32,058 nucleotides of DNA from contig SXID01000045.1 of NCBI GenBank assembly GCA_005772955.1, positions 1-32,058 of the forward strand. Direction: 5' to 3'. A program made the position numbers and the translations under genes. Positions 1-8,583 of this stretch are shown in pieces. Within the stretch, counting starts at the first letter, position 1. The number at the start of each line of letters is the position of its first letter. Under the pieces are notes generated by a model. It was given only the letters and a program-made list of their open reading frames with translations, searched no databases and was not told the origin of the DNA. Source of the stretch: Planctomycetia bacterium (GTDB taxonomy: Bacteria; Planctomycetota; Planctomycetia; Gemmatales; Gemmataceae).

Positions 1-95
1 ACGCCGGGGATGCGGCGGAAGTCGCGGAGGTTGCGCGTCACGACGACCGCGCCGTATACGATCGCGGTGGCCGCAATGCGTGACCGCTCGCTCAC
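1..95 (-). pseudogene. C-terminal remnant of a PIN-domain (VapC-like) protein, running off the window
   Basis: Read on the minus strand, these bases encode a stretch with the end-of-PIN-domain pattern: an IAATA helix, a hydrophobic strand, then TRN, RDF and a proline-glycine turn. In PIN ribonucleases the TRN..DF segment carries a late acidic active-site residue. The frame opens at a GTG that overlaps the TGA stop of the TPR gene (GTGA). The N-terminal part of a PIN domain would have to lie inside the TPR gene, where this frame shows nothing PIN-like. It is therefore more likely a truncated relic than a whole toxin gene. The sequence leaves the window before its stop, so this cannot be settled here. 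Confidence 0.5.
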
Positions 96-2341
96 TGCGG
101 GATGCGAAGCAACTTCCGCTTTACCTCTTCCAGACGGCCGTCGCGCTTTCCACGCGACGACTGCCTCGCGTCTACCTCGTACAACTCCTTCGCCTTCTCC
201 CACGCGGTCTTCGCCTTCGGTTTGTCGTTCAACCGGAACAACACGTCGCCATAATGGTCCCACACCGTCGCGTCCGTCACCCCACCGGGGAGTGCCAGCG
301 ACTTCTCCAGTTCTACCTTCGCGTCCGCGAACTTGCCCTGACGGAAGAACACCCAGCCCAGGCTGTCGCGGTACGCGGCGTTTTCGGATTCCACGCTGCC
401 GGACTTGCGTCGCTCGATGCGGTCGAGTGCGATCGCGTGTTTGATCAGGCGTTCGGCTTCGTCCAGGTTGCGACCCTGTTCGGCGAGGTGATAGCCCAGA
501 TCGTTACACGCGCCCGCGTCGTCGGCGTCGTCGTCGAGGATCGCGCGCAACAATGCCTCGGCTTCGAGCGACTTCTTCGCGCCCCAGTACGCGCCGGCCT
601 GCGCGTATCGCAACTTCGGCCGCTCGGTTGGCGTGTCGAATTCCTCCAGCAACTTCTTGCCGTACTCGATGGCGTCATCCCACTTGCCGAGGACTCGCAA
701 CACGAGGTGCCGCCGCAACCGGACCGTGATCCGATCCGTGGCCCCGGCTTGCAGAACGGCCTTGTCCGCGGCGGCGATGGCCTCGTTCGCCCTGCCCTGT
801 TCAGCAAGCGCGAGGGCGAGATGGAAGTTGAAGAACACCGGGGCGATGCGGAGCCGAGGCGTATCGAGTCCTTCGCGGCACACCTTTTCGACCTGGTCCG
901 GCTTGCTCGCGTACCACAGCACGTCGATGAGCGCCGAGTACGCTTCGACTTGCGCCGCTTCCGGTGCGCGATCTGCCGCTTGCTTGAACTGCGCCGCGGC
1001 AAGTGCGAGAAGGTCAAGTGGTGGCCCGCGGTGCCGGGCCGCGAGTCTGCCCAGGAAGTAGTGGGTCGCGTGGTTCCGCTTGGTGCCGGCGCGAAGGTCT
1101 TCGGCCGCCGCGCGCAAGATGGCCGCGACGCCCGCGGGGTCGTCTCGGAGCACGTCCGCGATGGCCCGCGCCTTCTCCGCCGCGAAGGTCTTCGCGCCGG
1201 CTGTGGCCGGCGTATCGGGCTTCTCCTTCTTCTTGTCGTCGAGCAGCGCGAACGAGCGGTCGAGGTCGATGATGATTTCCACCGCGCGGCCCGTGTCGAG
1301 GTGCGACCGGACGACAACCGCCAGCACCTTCGAGTCGGCGGTGACGCCGGCAATGGCGAGGAACAGCTTGTCCGCGTCGGCCCGCGACGCCGGGTCAAGC
1401 GCCATCTCCGCGGCCAACACCGCTGCGAGCGGGCGGTTCCGTTTGTCCTGCTCCGCATACTCCCGCAGCGTGGGAACGACCTTGTTGGCGCGGTCGGCAT
1501 CGCGAAGCAACTTTGCGAGGCGCTGATACGGTTCCGCCGCGCGCGGTTGCAACTTGAGGAAGTCTTCGAGGTGCTTGAGCGCTTCGGCCGGTTCGCCCTT
1601 CGCCTGAAGCGCACCGGAGAGGTTCCAGCCGAGGCGTGCGGCGCTGAGCGGGTCGTCGGCTTTTCTGGGGTCGGCGTACAGTTTCGCAGCCGCGGCATAG
1701 GCTTCCGCCGCCGGGGGGAACTTCCCGCGCTTCACGAGAACGTGCCCCAGGCGTTCGAGGCAATCGGCGGCTTCGGTGTCGGCTTCCTTCGGCGTGAACT
1801 CGGCAATCGCGATCACGTCCGCGCGGCCGTCGGTGACAAGCTCAACGGCCTTGCGAAGCGCCGCTTCCGCCGTGGCGAGATCACCGGCTTTCTCGCACAG
1901 CGTCGCGAGGTCGCGGTACACACGAACGGCTTTCTCCGGGCGCTCCAAGAGCGTCTTGCTCTCGGACGCGAGCTTCGCCGCCGCGACCGCTTCTTTCAGT
2001 TCGCCAGCGTCGAAGAGCAACCGCGCGAGCAGCGCCGCGGTGTCGTAATCGGAAGGGTCTTTGTCCAACACTTTGCGCGCGAGGCGGATGGCTTCCGGGT
2101 CGCGTCCCAACTGCGCGTAGAGCCGTGCGAGTTCTTTGAGCGGTGCGGTCGCGTCCGGGTCCGACTTCGCGGCGGCTTCGAACTGCTTCGCGGCTGTGAG
2201 AAGGCGCTCGCGGCGCAGGTTCCAGATGGCCACGCCATAGCGCGCGAGTGCGTCGCGTCGCGCTTCGGTCATCCCCGGTGACGCTGGCGCCGGTTCCGTC
2301 GAGACGCACAGCACAGCACCGATGATTAGCCCGCCGACCAT
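92..2341 (-). CDS. Secreted or membrane-anchored tetratricopeptide repeat protein
   Basis: The protein is 749 residues if started at the ATG at 2341, which puts a short hydrophobic export signal (MVGGLIIGAVLCVS) first. The open frame runs further up to 2464, but that extension is arginine-rich and unlike a signal. After the signal come many 34-residue TPR-type helix pairs with the A..Y...L...P.....A spacing, for example near residues 40-105 and in the last 150 residues. TPRs are protein-interaction scaffolds. No enzymatic domain is visible, so the partner and role are unknown. It stands alone, ending against the PIN remnant and preceded by a 446-base gap. Confidence 0.85.
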   Translation of the reverse strand: MVGGLIIGAVLCVSTEPAPASPGMTEARRDALARYGVAIWNLRRERLLTAAKQFEAAAKSDPDATAPLKELARLYAQLGRDPEAIRLARKVLDKDPSDYDTAALLARLLFDAGELKEAVAAAKLASESKTLLERPEKAVRVYRDLATLCEKAGDLATAEAALRKAVELVTDGRADVIAIAEFTPKEADTEAADCLERLGHVLVKRGKFPPAAEAYAAAAKLYADPRKADDPLSAARLGWNLSGALQAKGEPAEALKHLEDFLKLQPRAAEPYQRLAKLLRDADRANKVVPTLREYAEQDKRNRPLAAVLAAEMALDPASRADADKLFLAIAGVTADSKVLAVVVRSHLDTGRAVEIIIDLDRSFALLDDKKKEKPDTPATAGAKTFAAEKARAIADVLRDDPAGVAAILRAAAEDLRAGTKRNHATHYFLGRLAARHRGPPLDLLALAAAQFKQAADRAPEAAQVEAYSALIDVLWYASKPDQVEKVCREGLDTPRLRIAPVFFNFHLALALAEQGRANEAIAAADKAVLQAGATDRITVRLRRHLVLRVLGKWDDAIEYGKKLLEEFDTPTERPKLRYAQAGAYWGAKKSLEAEALLRAILDDDADDAGACNDLGYHLAEQGRNLDEAERLIKHAIALDRIERRKSGSVESENAAYRDSLGWVFFRQGKFADAKVELEKSLALPGGVTDATVWDHYGDVLFRLNDKPKAKTAWEKAKELYEVDARQSSRGKRDGRLEEVKRKLLRIPQ

Positions 2342-2592
2342 AGCGATTCTCGCGGAAACGAGGTACCCTACAATTCCCGGATGATAGCCGTGATCGGGCC
2401 GCGTGCCAACGCGAAGCCTGCGTACGATTTCCTCGAATCCGCAACGGCGATTGTGTGCGCCCACGCCGCGGGTTAATCTGCGGGTGTTGTTGGTGTGAGT
2501 TTAGCTCGGTGGTTTCCACCAGGCTGATGTTGCGTCAGCCGAGTGCATGGCTCGTCACACGACTTGAGGAAGGCTGTTCCAGCACCGCTATC

Positions 2593-2675
2593 GTCCGGGG
2601 GGGAGGAATTCCCCTTTCGGACTGGAACAACCCCGCGAGTCGTGGTTCCGAAAGGGGAATTCCTCCCCCCCGGAC
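2593..2675. repeat. 29-bp perfect inverted repeat with 25-base loop
   Basis: The left arm at 2593-2621 and the right arm at 2647-2675 are exact reverse complements, each with a run of seven G or C and an internal GGAATTCC. The pairing extends imperfectly outward (GCACCGC at 2582-2588 against GCGGTGC at 2677-2683). It lies in the 446-base gap 2342-2787, where apart from the terminator at 2740-2769 I see no gene. It resembles a small non-coding palindromic element such as a MITE or REP-type repeat. Short open frames across it are repeat artefacts. Confidence 0.8.
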
Positions 2676-2739
2676 GGCGGTGCCGTGAGCCTTCCACAAT
2701 CCAGGTCGCGAAGTAGATCGCACCCACAACACAAACGCG

Positions 2740-2769
2740 AAAGCCCCGAGGGGAGAACCTCGGGGCTTT
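2740..2769 (-). terminator. Intrinsic terminator of the spermidine-synthase-like gene
   Basis: An 11-bp perfect stem, AAAGCCCCGAG at 2740-2750 and its complement at 2759-2769, with an 8-base loop. It starts 18 bases past the stop codon of the minus-strand gene at 2788 and ends in TTT in that direction. Confidence 0.8.
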
Positions 2770-2787
2770 CTGCGTTAAAGGTTCGCG

Positions 2788-5220
2788 TCAGTCCGGTTTG
2801 CTCCGCTTCTTCCACACGCGGAGCAGGTTCGCGAAGTCGTCGCGCCAGATCGGGCCATCCTCCCACGGTACTTCGTTCCACTGGACGAGGGACTTCTTCG
2901 CGGTCGCGTGCTTGCGGTCGATGACCGGACCGAGGTCGGCTTCGGTGCGCGCCAGCAACATCCACTGCGACTCAGTTTTGCCGTCGTCGCGCTCGGAGTC
3001 GAGCGGCATGTCGTGGCAGTAGCGGACGACCAACTTCGGGTCGTGGTTGTCGGCCAACCGGCGGATCAGCGGCGGCAGATCGAGGTGGTTGTTCGACACG
3101 TGCAGTGCGATGATTCCGTTGGGCGCGAGCTTCGAGACGTAGAGCGCGATGGCCTCACGCGTCAGTAGGTGAACCGGGATCGCGTCGGAGCAGAAGCCGT
3201 CGAGGATGATCACGTCGTAGGCGCCATCGGGGGCGCGCGTGAGGTGCCGGCGGGCGTCGCCGAGGACCACGTTGCACGACCCGCGGCTCTCCGACAGGAA
3301 CCGGAAGTACGACGTGTCGCGCGCGATCCGCACCACCGCGGGGTCGATCTCGTAGAAGGTCCACTCCTCGCCCGGCCGTGCGTACGACGCAACCGCGCCA
3401 GTGCCCAGCCCGACCACGCCCACCTTCAGCGTGCGGTCCTTCTTTCTTGGATCCTCCGCGAGCGAAGCGAACAGGTGCCCGACCGGCCCCTTCTGGTGGT
3501 AGTACGTCATCGGCCGCGGCGGTCCGGGTTCGTCGGCCCTCTGTTGGCCGTGCAGCGTGGTGCCGTGGATCAGTTTGATGAACTTCCCGTCGCGGGTCAC
3601 GCGGATCACGCCGAAAAAGTTCCGTTCTTTGTGTAAGGTCTCGCCGAAGTGTCCGGTATCGAAGGCACCGGCCACCAGGATCGCGGCCAGCGCGAGCGCG
3701 TAACGAGCGGGCTTGCGCACCAATGCGAACGCGGCGGCACCCGGGATACCGAACATCAGTCCGCCGCGAAGTAGACGCGTCACGAGTGCGTCGGGCGCGT
3801 CCGGTTCCACCGGCATTTTCACGTAGTGTTGCACTGCGAGGACCAGCCCAACGGACAATCCGAGCAGCACCAGGACGAGCGCGACATCGGCGCCTCGCAG
3901 TTTTGCTTCCTGTTCGTCGCCTCGTGGCCTGACGACCGCGGCCAGCACGAGCGCAAGCGGGTATTCCACCATGCCCACGGACGAGAACACGAGCGGCGCA
4001 ATCAGCGCGTTGAATAACCCGCCGAGAACGCCGCCGAACGACATCCAGAAGTAGAACGCGGTGAGGTGTTCGGGCGGCGGCCGGTCTTTCGCGAGTTCGC
4101 CGTGGCACACAAGACACACACCGAAGAACGCCGACAGATGCAACAGCCCAACCACCGCGAGCGGTTCGGCCGCGTTCGTTAGCAGCGTGAGGACGACGAA
4201 TAGGAGCAGCATCGGCGTGACGCGGCCCACCACGCGGTGAACGCTGTCGGGCCACCGGGCGAACACCAGAATGAAGCTCATCAGGTACAACGCGAGCGGC
4301 ACCACCCACAGCAGCGGTACCGGTGCGAGATCGGTCGAGACGTGCGTGGTAACGCCGAGCAGCAGACTCGACGGCAACCCCGCGAGCATGACCCAGCGGA
4401 CCACGCGCAAGCGATCGGGCTTCGGGCTGAGCGATTCGGCCGGTTTCAGCTCCGCCGCGGGCTTCCGAATGACGGTGAGCGAACACGTGATGACCATCAC
4501 GACGTAGCCGATCACACCGCCCGTGAACACCCACTGTTGTTCCCGGAGCGTGAGTTGCGGCTCGATGAGGAGCGGGTACGCGAGGAGTCCCAACAGGCTG
4601 CCGGCGTTGCTCGCGGCGTAGAGGAAATACGGGTCTTTGGCGGCCGGATGACCGGTCGAGGCGAACCAGCGCTGGAGCAACGGCGACGTGGTGGACAGCA
4701 CGAAGAACGGCACGCCGACGGCAAGGCCGACGGCGAGACCGAGCCTGATGACCATGAGGAAGGATGAATCCTGATCGTCGGGCAGCATGGTCGGCATGAC
4801 CGCGACCGGCGACCCGGTGACGGCAACTGCGACCTTGAACGACACGACGACGGTGGCAAGCGCGAGCAGGTGGAACACGGCCTGTCGTCGGACGCCAAGT
4901 TTACCGGTGCTGCGGTGTGCGTAGAGGTAGCCCGCGAGGAGGACGATCTGAAAGAACACCATGCAGGTGTTCCAGACGCCGGGCGTACCTCCCACGAGCG
5001 GCAAGAGGAGCTTGCCGACAAGCGGTTGGACGAGGAACAGCAGTGCTGCCCCGACGAACAGGGTTGTCGCGTACAGGACAGCGAGCAATCGCGACCTCCG
5101 CTCGGGGGCGGCAGGCCCACGGGGTAGCGGCGGGGAGAGACCCGACCGGCGGGCACCGGTGTTATCAGGATGCGGACACGACCGCGCCGGGGCAAGAGGG
5201 TACTTCGCGTAACGTGACAA
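2788..5220 (-). CDS. Fused polytopic membrane protein / spermidine-synthase-like methyltransferase-fold protein
   Basis: 810 residues. Residues about 45-515 hold roughly a dozen hydrophobic segments of the membrane half of 'fused MFS/spermidine synthase' proteins. The C-terminal part (about 530-800) is a spermidine-synthase-type Rossmann domain: HGTTLHG near 552, the nucleotide loop GVVGLGTG at 601-608, an acidic residue in YEIDP (E624), GDARRHL (D655) and the strand DVIILDG (D674). Such domains bind S-adenosylmethionine-type ligands. Whether this one makes a polyamine is not known, as fused family members are mostly uncharacterised. The first 42 residues are low-complexity and the true start may be downstream. 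It is monocistronic with its own terminator. The call of fold and fusion is firm; the substrate is open. Confidence 0.85.
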   Translation of the reverse strand: MSRYAKYPLAPARSCPHPDNTGARRSGLSPPLPRGPAAPERRSRLLAVLYATTLFVGAALLFLVQPLVGKLLLPLVGGTPGVWNTCMVFFQIVLLAGYLYAHRSTGKLGVRRQAVFHLLALATVVVSFKVAVAVTGSPVAVMPTMLPDDQDSSFLMVIRLGLAVGLAVGVPFFVLSTTSPLLQRWFASTGHPAAKDPYFLYAASNAGSLLGLLAYPLLIEPQLTLREQQWVFTGGVIGYVVMVITCSLTVIRKPAAELKPAESLSPKPDRLRVVRWVMLAGLPSSLLLGVTTHVSTDLAPVPLLWVVPLALYLMSFILVFARWPDSVHRVVGRVTPMLLLFVVLTLLTNAAEPLAVVGLLHLSAFFGVCLVCHGELAKDRPPPEHLTAFYFWMSFGGVLGGLFNALIAPLVFSSVGMVEYPLALVLAAVVRPRGDEQEAKLRGADVALVLVLLGLSVGLVLAVQHYVKMPVEPDAPDALVTRLLRGGLMFGIPGAAAFALVRKPARYALALAAILVAGAFDTGHFGETLHKERNFFGVIRVTRDGKFIKLIHGTTLHGQQRADEPGPPRPMTYYHQKGPVGHLFASLAEDPRKKDRTLKVGVVGLGTGAVASYARPGEEWTFYEIDPAVVRIARDTSYFRFLSESRGSCNVVLGDARRHLTRAPDGAYDVIILDGFCSDAIPVHLLTREAIALYVSKLAPNGIIALHVSNNHLDLPPLIRRLADNHDPKLVVRYCHDMPLDSERDDGKTESQWMLLARTEADLGPVIDRKHATAKKSLVQWNEVPWEDGPIWRDDFANLLRVWKKRSKPD

Positions 5221-5269
5221 GTGCGGCCCGGGCTGCGAAAGTCGACCGGCGCGGAAGCGAATCCCAATC

Positions 5270-5621
5270 TCACCGATTCGCCGCCTTCACCGTTTCAACG
5301 TTCGACTTGCTCACCGCGAACGTACCGTATCCGGCTTGCCACGCGAACCGCGCATTCCGGAAACGTCTCGTGAACCCACGCGGACGAATTCGCTTTCAGG
5401 TCGCGGACGAGATCCGCGAGGCACGCCTGTCGGCCGAGTGACACGAGCAAGCGAACGTGGTTCGCGATCCCTGCGACCGCGATGCGCGGCGAGTCGGCCC
5501 CGCGAGCGACACCGCCGCGGTAGCCGTACAGTCGCGGTGCCAGGTCTGGTGTAATGAACGGCTCGCGTAGTTTGGTGCGGAACACGATGTGAACGTGCAG
5601 ACACTCGAGCGATTGCGGCAT
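5270..5621 (-). pseudogene. Frameshifted IS200/REP-associated-type (Y1) transposase
   Basis: The reading frame from 5621 begins MPQSLECLHVHIVFRTK and is typical of the short IS200-like transposases common in planctomycetes. It continues to about 5365 in frame. The family's next block (FAWQAGYGTFAVSKSN) then appears one base out of frame and runs to a stop at 5270, so a +1 or -2 frameshift lies near 5355-5370. The metal-binding HUH motif, normally HVH in DHVHLL, reads HVR here. The expected YI..Q..HH end carrying conserved catalytic residues is missing. The copy is therefore dead on three counts. The 67 bases upstream (5622-5688) hold GGAGG before the start and a GGGGCG/CACCCC hairpin, probably part of the same mobile unit, reaching the stop of pyrC. 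Confidence 0.82.
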
Positions 5622-5688
5622 GAGCGACCTCCATCAGCTCCCGTGGTTTTCCGTTCTCAGGGCTTTCGCCTTGGGTCGTTGGGGCGTT

Positions 5689-7008
5689 TCACCCCATGCG
5701 GGTCATCTTCACGGCACCGCCGACGATCGTTGCCACCGCGCGCCCAACGACCGGCGTTCCGTGGAACGGCGTGTTGCAGCTCTTCGACTTCGATGTGGTT
5801 TTGTCGATCACCCATTTCGCCTTCGGATCGATCACGGTCACGTCCGCAGGGCGTCCCGGTTGCAGCGTACCGCGATCAATGCCGAGCACGCCCGCCGGGT
5901 TGCAGGTCATCTTCGCGAGCATGCGCGGCCAGGTGAGGTGACCCGGTTCGATCAAGTGCGTCACGCACAGTGGCAGGAACGTCTCCAATCCCAGGATACC
6001 GTTCGGAGCCTGGTCAAGCTCGCGTTCCTTCTTCTCCGGGGCGTGCGGTGCGTGGTCCGTCGCCAGCACCGTGAGCGTGTCGTCCTTCAAGCCTTCGAGG
6101 ATCGCAACGCGATCGGCTTCCGTGCGCAGGGGCGGCGACATCTTGTAGTTGCTGTCGAACGTCTTCAGCGTTTCGTCCGTCAGGATGAAGTGGTGCGGGC
6201 ACGCCTCGCCGCTGATCCAGAACGACGGCTTCCCCGCCGCCTTCAGCGATTCGGCCTTCTTGCGCCCCTGGCGGATCAAGTCCACGCCGCCGGCAGTCGA
6301 GACGTGCAGGATGTGAACCTTCCCGCCGGTCAGTTCCGCGAGCACGATGTCGCGATAGATCATGATGTCTTCGGCCACCCCTGGCATTCCGCGCAACCCG
6401 AGTTGCATACTCACGAACCCCTCGTTCATCACGCCGCCCTGCGTGAGTTCGAGGATCTCCGCGTGAACCAGTACCGCCTTGTTGAACATCTTGCAGTATT
6501 CGAGTGCGCGCCGCATGATCTCCGCGGAGTACACCGGGGCACCGTCGTCGGTGAACGCGACCGCGCCGCCTTCGGCCAACCCGCCGAGTTCCGCGAGTTC
6601 CTTCCCGTCGCGGTTCTTGGTTACCGCGCCGATGGGAAACACGTTACAGAAACCCGCGCGCTCCGCCTGATGCACCACGAACTCGACGGCCATTCGCGTG
6701 TCGAGCGCAGGCTCCGTGTTCGGCATACACGCAACCGACGTGACCCCGCCCGCGACCGCTGCTTCGGTGCCGGTCGCGATGGTTTCGTCCTCTTCGCGTC
6801 CGGGTTCGCGCAAGTGAACGTGCATGTCGATGATGCCCGGCGACACGATGAGGCCGGTGCAGTCGAGCGTCTTCACGTCGCCTGAGATGTTCGCGGGTTT
6901 CGCGCCGGTACCCGCGAGCTTGCCGTCCGCGAGCCACAAATCCGTGACCTGATCGAAGTCTCGCGACGGGTCGATGACGCGGCCGTTGCGGAGCAGGAGA
7001 GCGATCAT
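5689..7008 (-). CDS. pyrC: Dihydroorotase
   Basis: 439 residues from the ATG at 7008. The frame opens further to 7059, but the dihydroorotase N-terminus begins at MIALLLRNGRV. The enzyme cyclises N-carbamoyl-aspartate to dihydroorotate, third step of pyrimidine synthesis, in the cytoplasm. Class I metal ligands are all in place: HVHLREPG (H63, H65), the aspartate in FTDDG (D154), H182 in VHAE, H235 in HILHVS and the catalytic D318 in ATDHAPH. Length and motifs are normal, so it should be active. It is the last gene of a minus-strand cluster with pyrB, separated from it by a small secreted-protein gene. Its stop abuts the mobile-element remnant. Confidence 0.96.
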   Translation of the reverse strand: MIALLLRNGRVIDPSRDFDQVTDLWLADGKLAGTGAKPANISGDVKTLDCTGLIVSPGIIDMHVHLREPGREEDETIATGTEAAVAGGVTSVACMPNTEPALDTRMAVEFVVHQAERAGFCNVFPIGAVTKNRDGKELAELGGLAEGGAVAFTDDGAPVYSAEIMRRALEYCKMFNKAVLVHAEILELTQGGVMNEGFVSMQLGLRGMPGVAEDIMIYRDIVLAELTGGKVHILHVSTAGGVDLIRQGRKKAESLKAAGKPSFWISGEACPHHFILTDETLKTFDSNYKMSPPLRTEADRVAILEGLKDDTLTVLATDHAPHAPEKKERELDQAPNGILGLETFLPLCVTHLIEPGHLTWPRMLAKMTCNPAGVLGIDRGTLQPGRPADVTVIDPKAKWVIDKTTSKSKSCNTPFHGTPVVGRAVATIVGGAVKMTRMG

Positions 7009-7097
7009 GGGGATTCGACCAAATGAGGAGGTGTGCGCGAAGAAACGCCGGGGCCACAACCCTGTGGTCCCGGCGTCCGTGGTTTTCTGCGGAGCGA

Positions 7098-7484
7098 TTA
7101 GCGGTTGAGGAGGCGGCTGAGGAGCCCGCGACGCTGAGCCGGTTCGCTGTAACTGGCCGTCGTGACCTTGCCGTTGTCCGTCCCGCCCGCGGCGATGATC
7201 CCGTTCGGCGTGGTCTTCGTGCTGGGGGTCGTCTTGGTGCCGGGCATCGGCGTCGGTGCCGGCACGACCGGCGCCGGAACGACAACCGTGGCGCCACGGT
7301 TACGGAGCCGGCTGAACAGTCCGCGGCGGTGTGTGGTTGTGGTCGTTGCGGAGATAACTTTGCCGGGTGTTCCCACAACCGCTGGGGTCGCAGTGGCTGG
7401 TGGGGTGGTGGCCGGCTTGTCTTCGGCGGAGCCAACGGACGCGATGAGAGCGACTGCGGCAACCGCGAACAGGAACCGTTTCAC
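7098..7484 (-). CDS. Small exported Pro/Thr-rich protein with a duplicated arginine-rich motif
   Basis: The best start is the GTG at 7484: a strong AGGAGGA lies 6 bases before it, whereas the ATG at 7517 has none and would put extra residues before the signal peptide. The 128-residue product has a clear signal (KRFLFAVAAVALIASVGSAE, cleavage near 20), then low-complexity Thr/Pro/Ala sequence. An 11-residue motif occurs twice: RRGLFSRLRNR at 53-63 and RRGLLSRLLNR as the exact C-terminus at 118-128. Function is unknown. A basic C-terminal tag on small secreted proteins could be a sorting or anchoring signal (inference). It lies between pyrB and pyrC but is unlikely to serve pyrimidine synthesis. 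Confidence 0.7.
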   Translation of the reverse strand: MKRFLFAVAAVALIASVGSAEDKPATTPPATATPAVVGTPGKVISATTTTTHRRGLFSRLRNRGATVVVPAPVVPAPTPMPGTKTTPSTKTTPNGIIAAGGTDNGKVTTASYSEPAQRRGLLSRLLNR

Positions 7485-7490
7485 GATGCT

Positions 7491-7497
7491 TCCTCCT
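7491..7497 (-). promoter_or_regulatory. Strong Shine-Dalgarno deciding a GTG start
   Basis: AGGAGGA on the minus strand, 6 bases upstream of the GTG at 7482-7484. It fixes the start of the small exported protein downstream of the longer open frame. Confidence 0.75.
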
Positions 7498-7584
7498 GAG
7501 AACCCTCTGATTCCCATACCGCCTATCGGCCGGGCGATCAGGTGGGAACAGTGTAGCAGCGAGACCGCTGTGCGGAAACAGTCT

Positions 7585-7611
7585 AATTGTGCCGGTTGTG
7601 CGGATTGTGCG
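7585..7611. repeat. Three tandem 9-bp repeats
   Basis: Three copies of a 9-base unit of the form RRTTGTGCS (AATTGTGCC, GGTTGTGCG, GATTGTGCG) sit just downstream of pyrB, between it and the small exported protein gene. No role is evident. Confidence 0.6.
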
Positions 7612-7626
7612 GGCTCTCATTATCGT

Positions 7627-8541
7627 TCATGCGGCCTTGCTCAGTTCGCTCAGCACGGCCATCCGCACCGCTAAACCGTTCGTCACCTGGTTGAGGATCG
7701 CGGAGTTACGGCCGTCCGCCACGTCCGGCGAAATCTCCACACCGCGGTTAATCGGCCCCGGTGCCAACAACAGCACATCCGCCTTTGCCTTCTTCATGCG
7801 TTCAGCGTCCACGCCGAACAGTAGCCGGTATTCGCGGATCGACGGGAACAGCCCGCTCCGCTGCCGCTCGAACTGCACGCGAAGCAGGTTCAGCACGTCG
7901 CAACGCGGCAGCACGTCGTCGAGTTTGTCCGCGATCTCCACCCCCAACTGCGTCACCTCTTGGGGCACAAGCGTGGTCGGGCCGCACACGATCACCTTCG
8001 CGCCGAGCGTCGTGAGCGCGTGAATGTTGCTCCGCGCGACGCGACTGTGCGCGATGTCGCCAACCAGACCCACCGTGAGGCCCGCGACGCGGCCGAGCTT
8101 CTTGCGGATGGTGAAGATGTCGAGTAGCGCCTGCGTGGGGTGTTCGTGCGCTCCGTCGCCCGCGTTCACCACGCGAACGTGCGGCATCAAGTGCTTCGCG
8201 AGTACGTGCGGTGCGCCCGGCGACGAGTGCCGCACGACGACCATGTCAATGCCCATCGCCTCGATGTTCTTCGCGGTGTCGATGAACGTTTCGCCTTTTG
8301 ATGTGCTCGACCCGCCCGGCGAGAAGTCGAGTACGTCCGCGCCGAGCCGGCGCGCGGCTAAACCGAAGCTCATCCGCGTCCGCGTGGACGGCTCGTAGAA
8401 CAGGTTGACGACAACCTTGCCCTTGAGTTCGTCTCGTTTGGGTACGTCGCCGACGCCGACGCCGACGAACTTCTCCGCCGCGTCGAAGATGCGGTTCAGC
8501 CCCGCCGCCGACATTCCTTCCAGACCCAACAAATGCTTCAT
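7627..8541 (-). CDS. pyrB: Aspartate carbamoyltransferase, catalytic subunit
   Basis: 304 residues, normal for the catalytic chain. It joins carbamoyl phosphate and aspartate to give N-carbamoyl-aspartate, the committed step of pyrimidine synthesis. The carbamoyl-phosphate loop [12 protein letters not shown] is at about 48-59 (S52, T53, R54, T55). The HSSPGAPH and [12 protein letters not shown] blocks of the active site are present. The start [12 protein letters not shown] matches the family N-terminus. It lies 42 bases downstream of the amidohydrolase gene and upstream of pyrC, so these probably share a transcript. No pyrI regulatory subunit or PyrR leader was seen in the window. Confidence 0.95.
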   Translation of the reverse strand: MKHLLGLEGMSAAGLNRIFDAAEKFVGVGVGDVPKRDELKGKVVVNLFYEPSTRTRMSFGLAARRLGADVLDFSPGGSSTSKGETFIDTAKNIEAMGIDMVVVRHSSPGAPHVLAKHLMPHVRVVNAGDGAHEHPTQALLDIFTIRKKLGRVAGLTVGLVGDIAHSRVARSNIHALTTLGAKVIVCGPTTLVPQEVTQLGVEIADKLDDVLPRCDVLNLLRVQFERQRSGLFPSIREYRLLFGVDAERMKKAKADVLLLAPGPINRGVEISPDVADGRNSAILNQVTNGLAVRMAVLSELSKAA

Positions 8542-8583
8542 GTGTGTCTCCGGGCGAACGGCCGGTGTAAGCCGGCCATTCGC

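Noticed and set aside
80-2281. A 733-codon plus-strand ORF opposite the TPR gene
   Set aside because: It is Arg/Val-rich with no recognisable domain and is a GC-rich shadow of the minus-strand TPR gene, which has a signal peptide and clear repeats.
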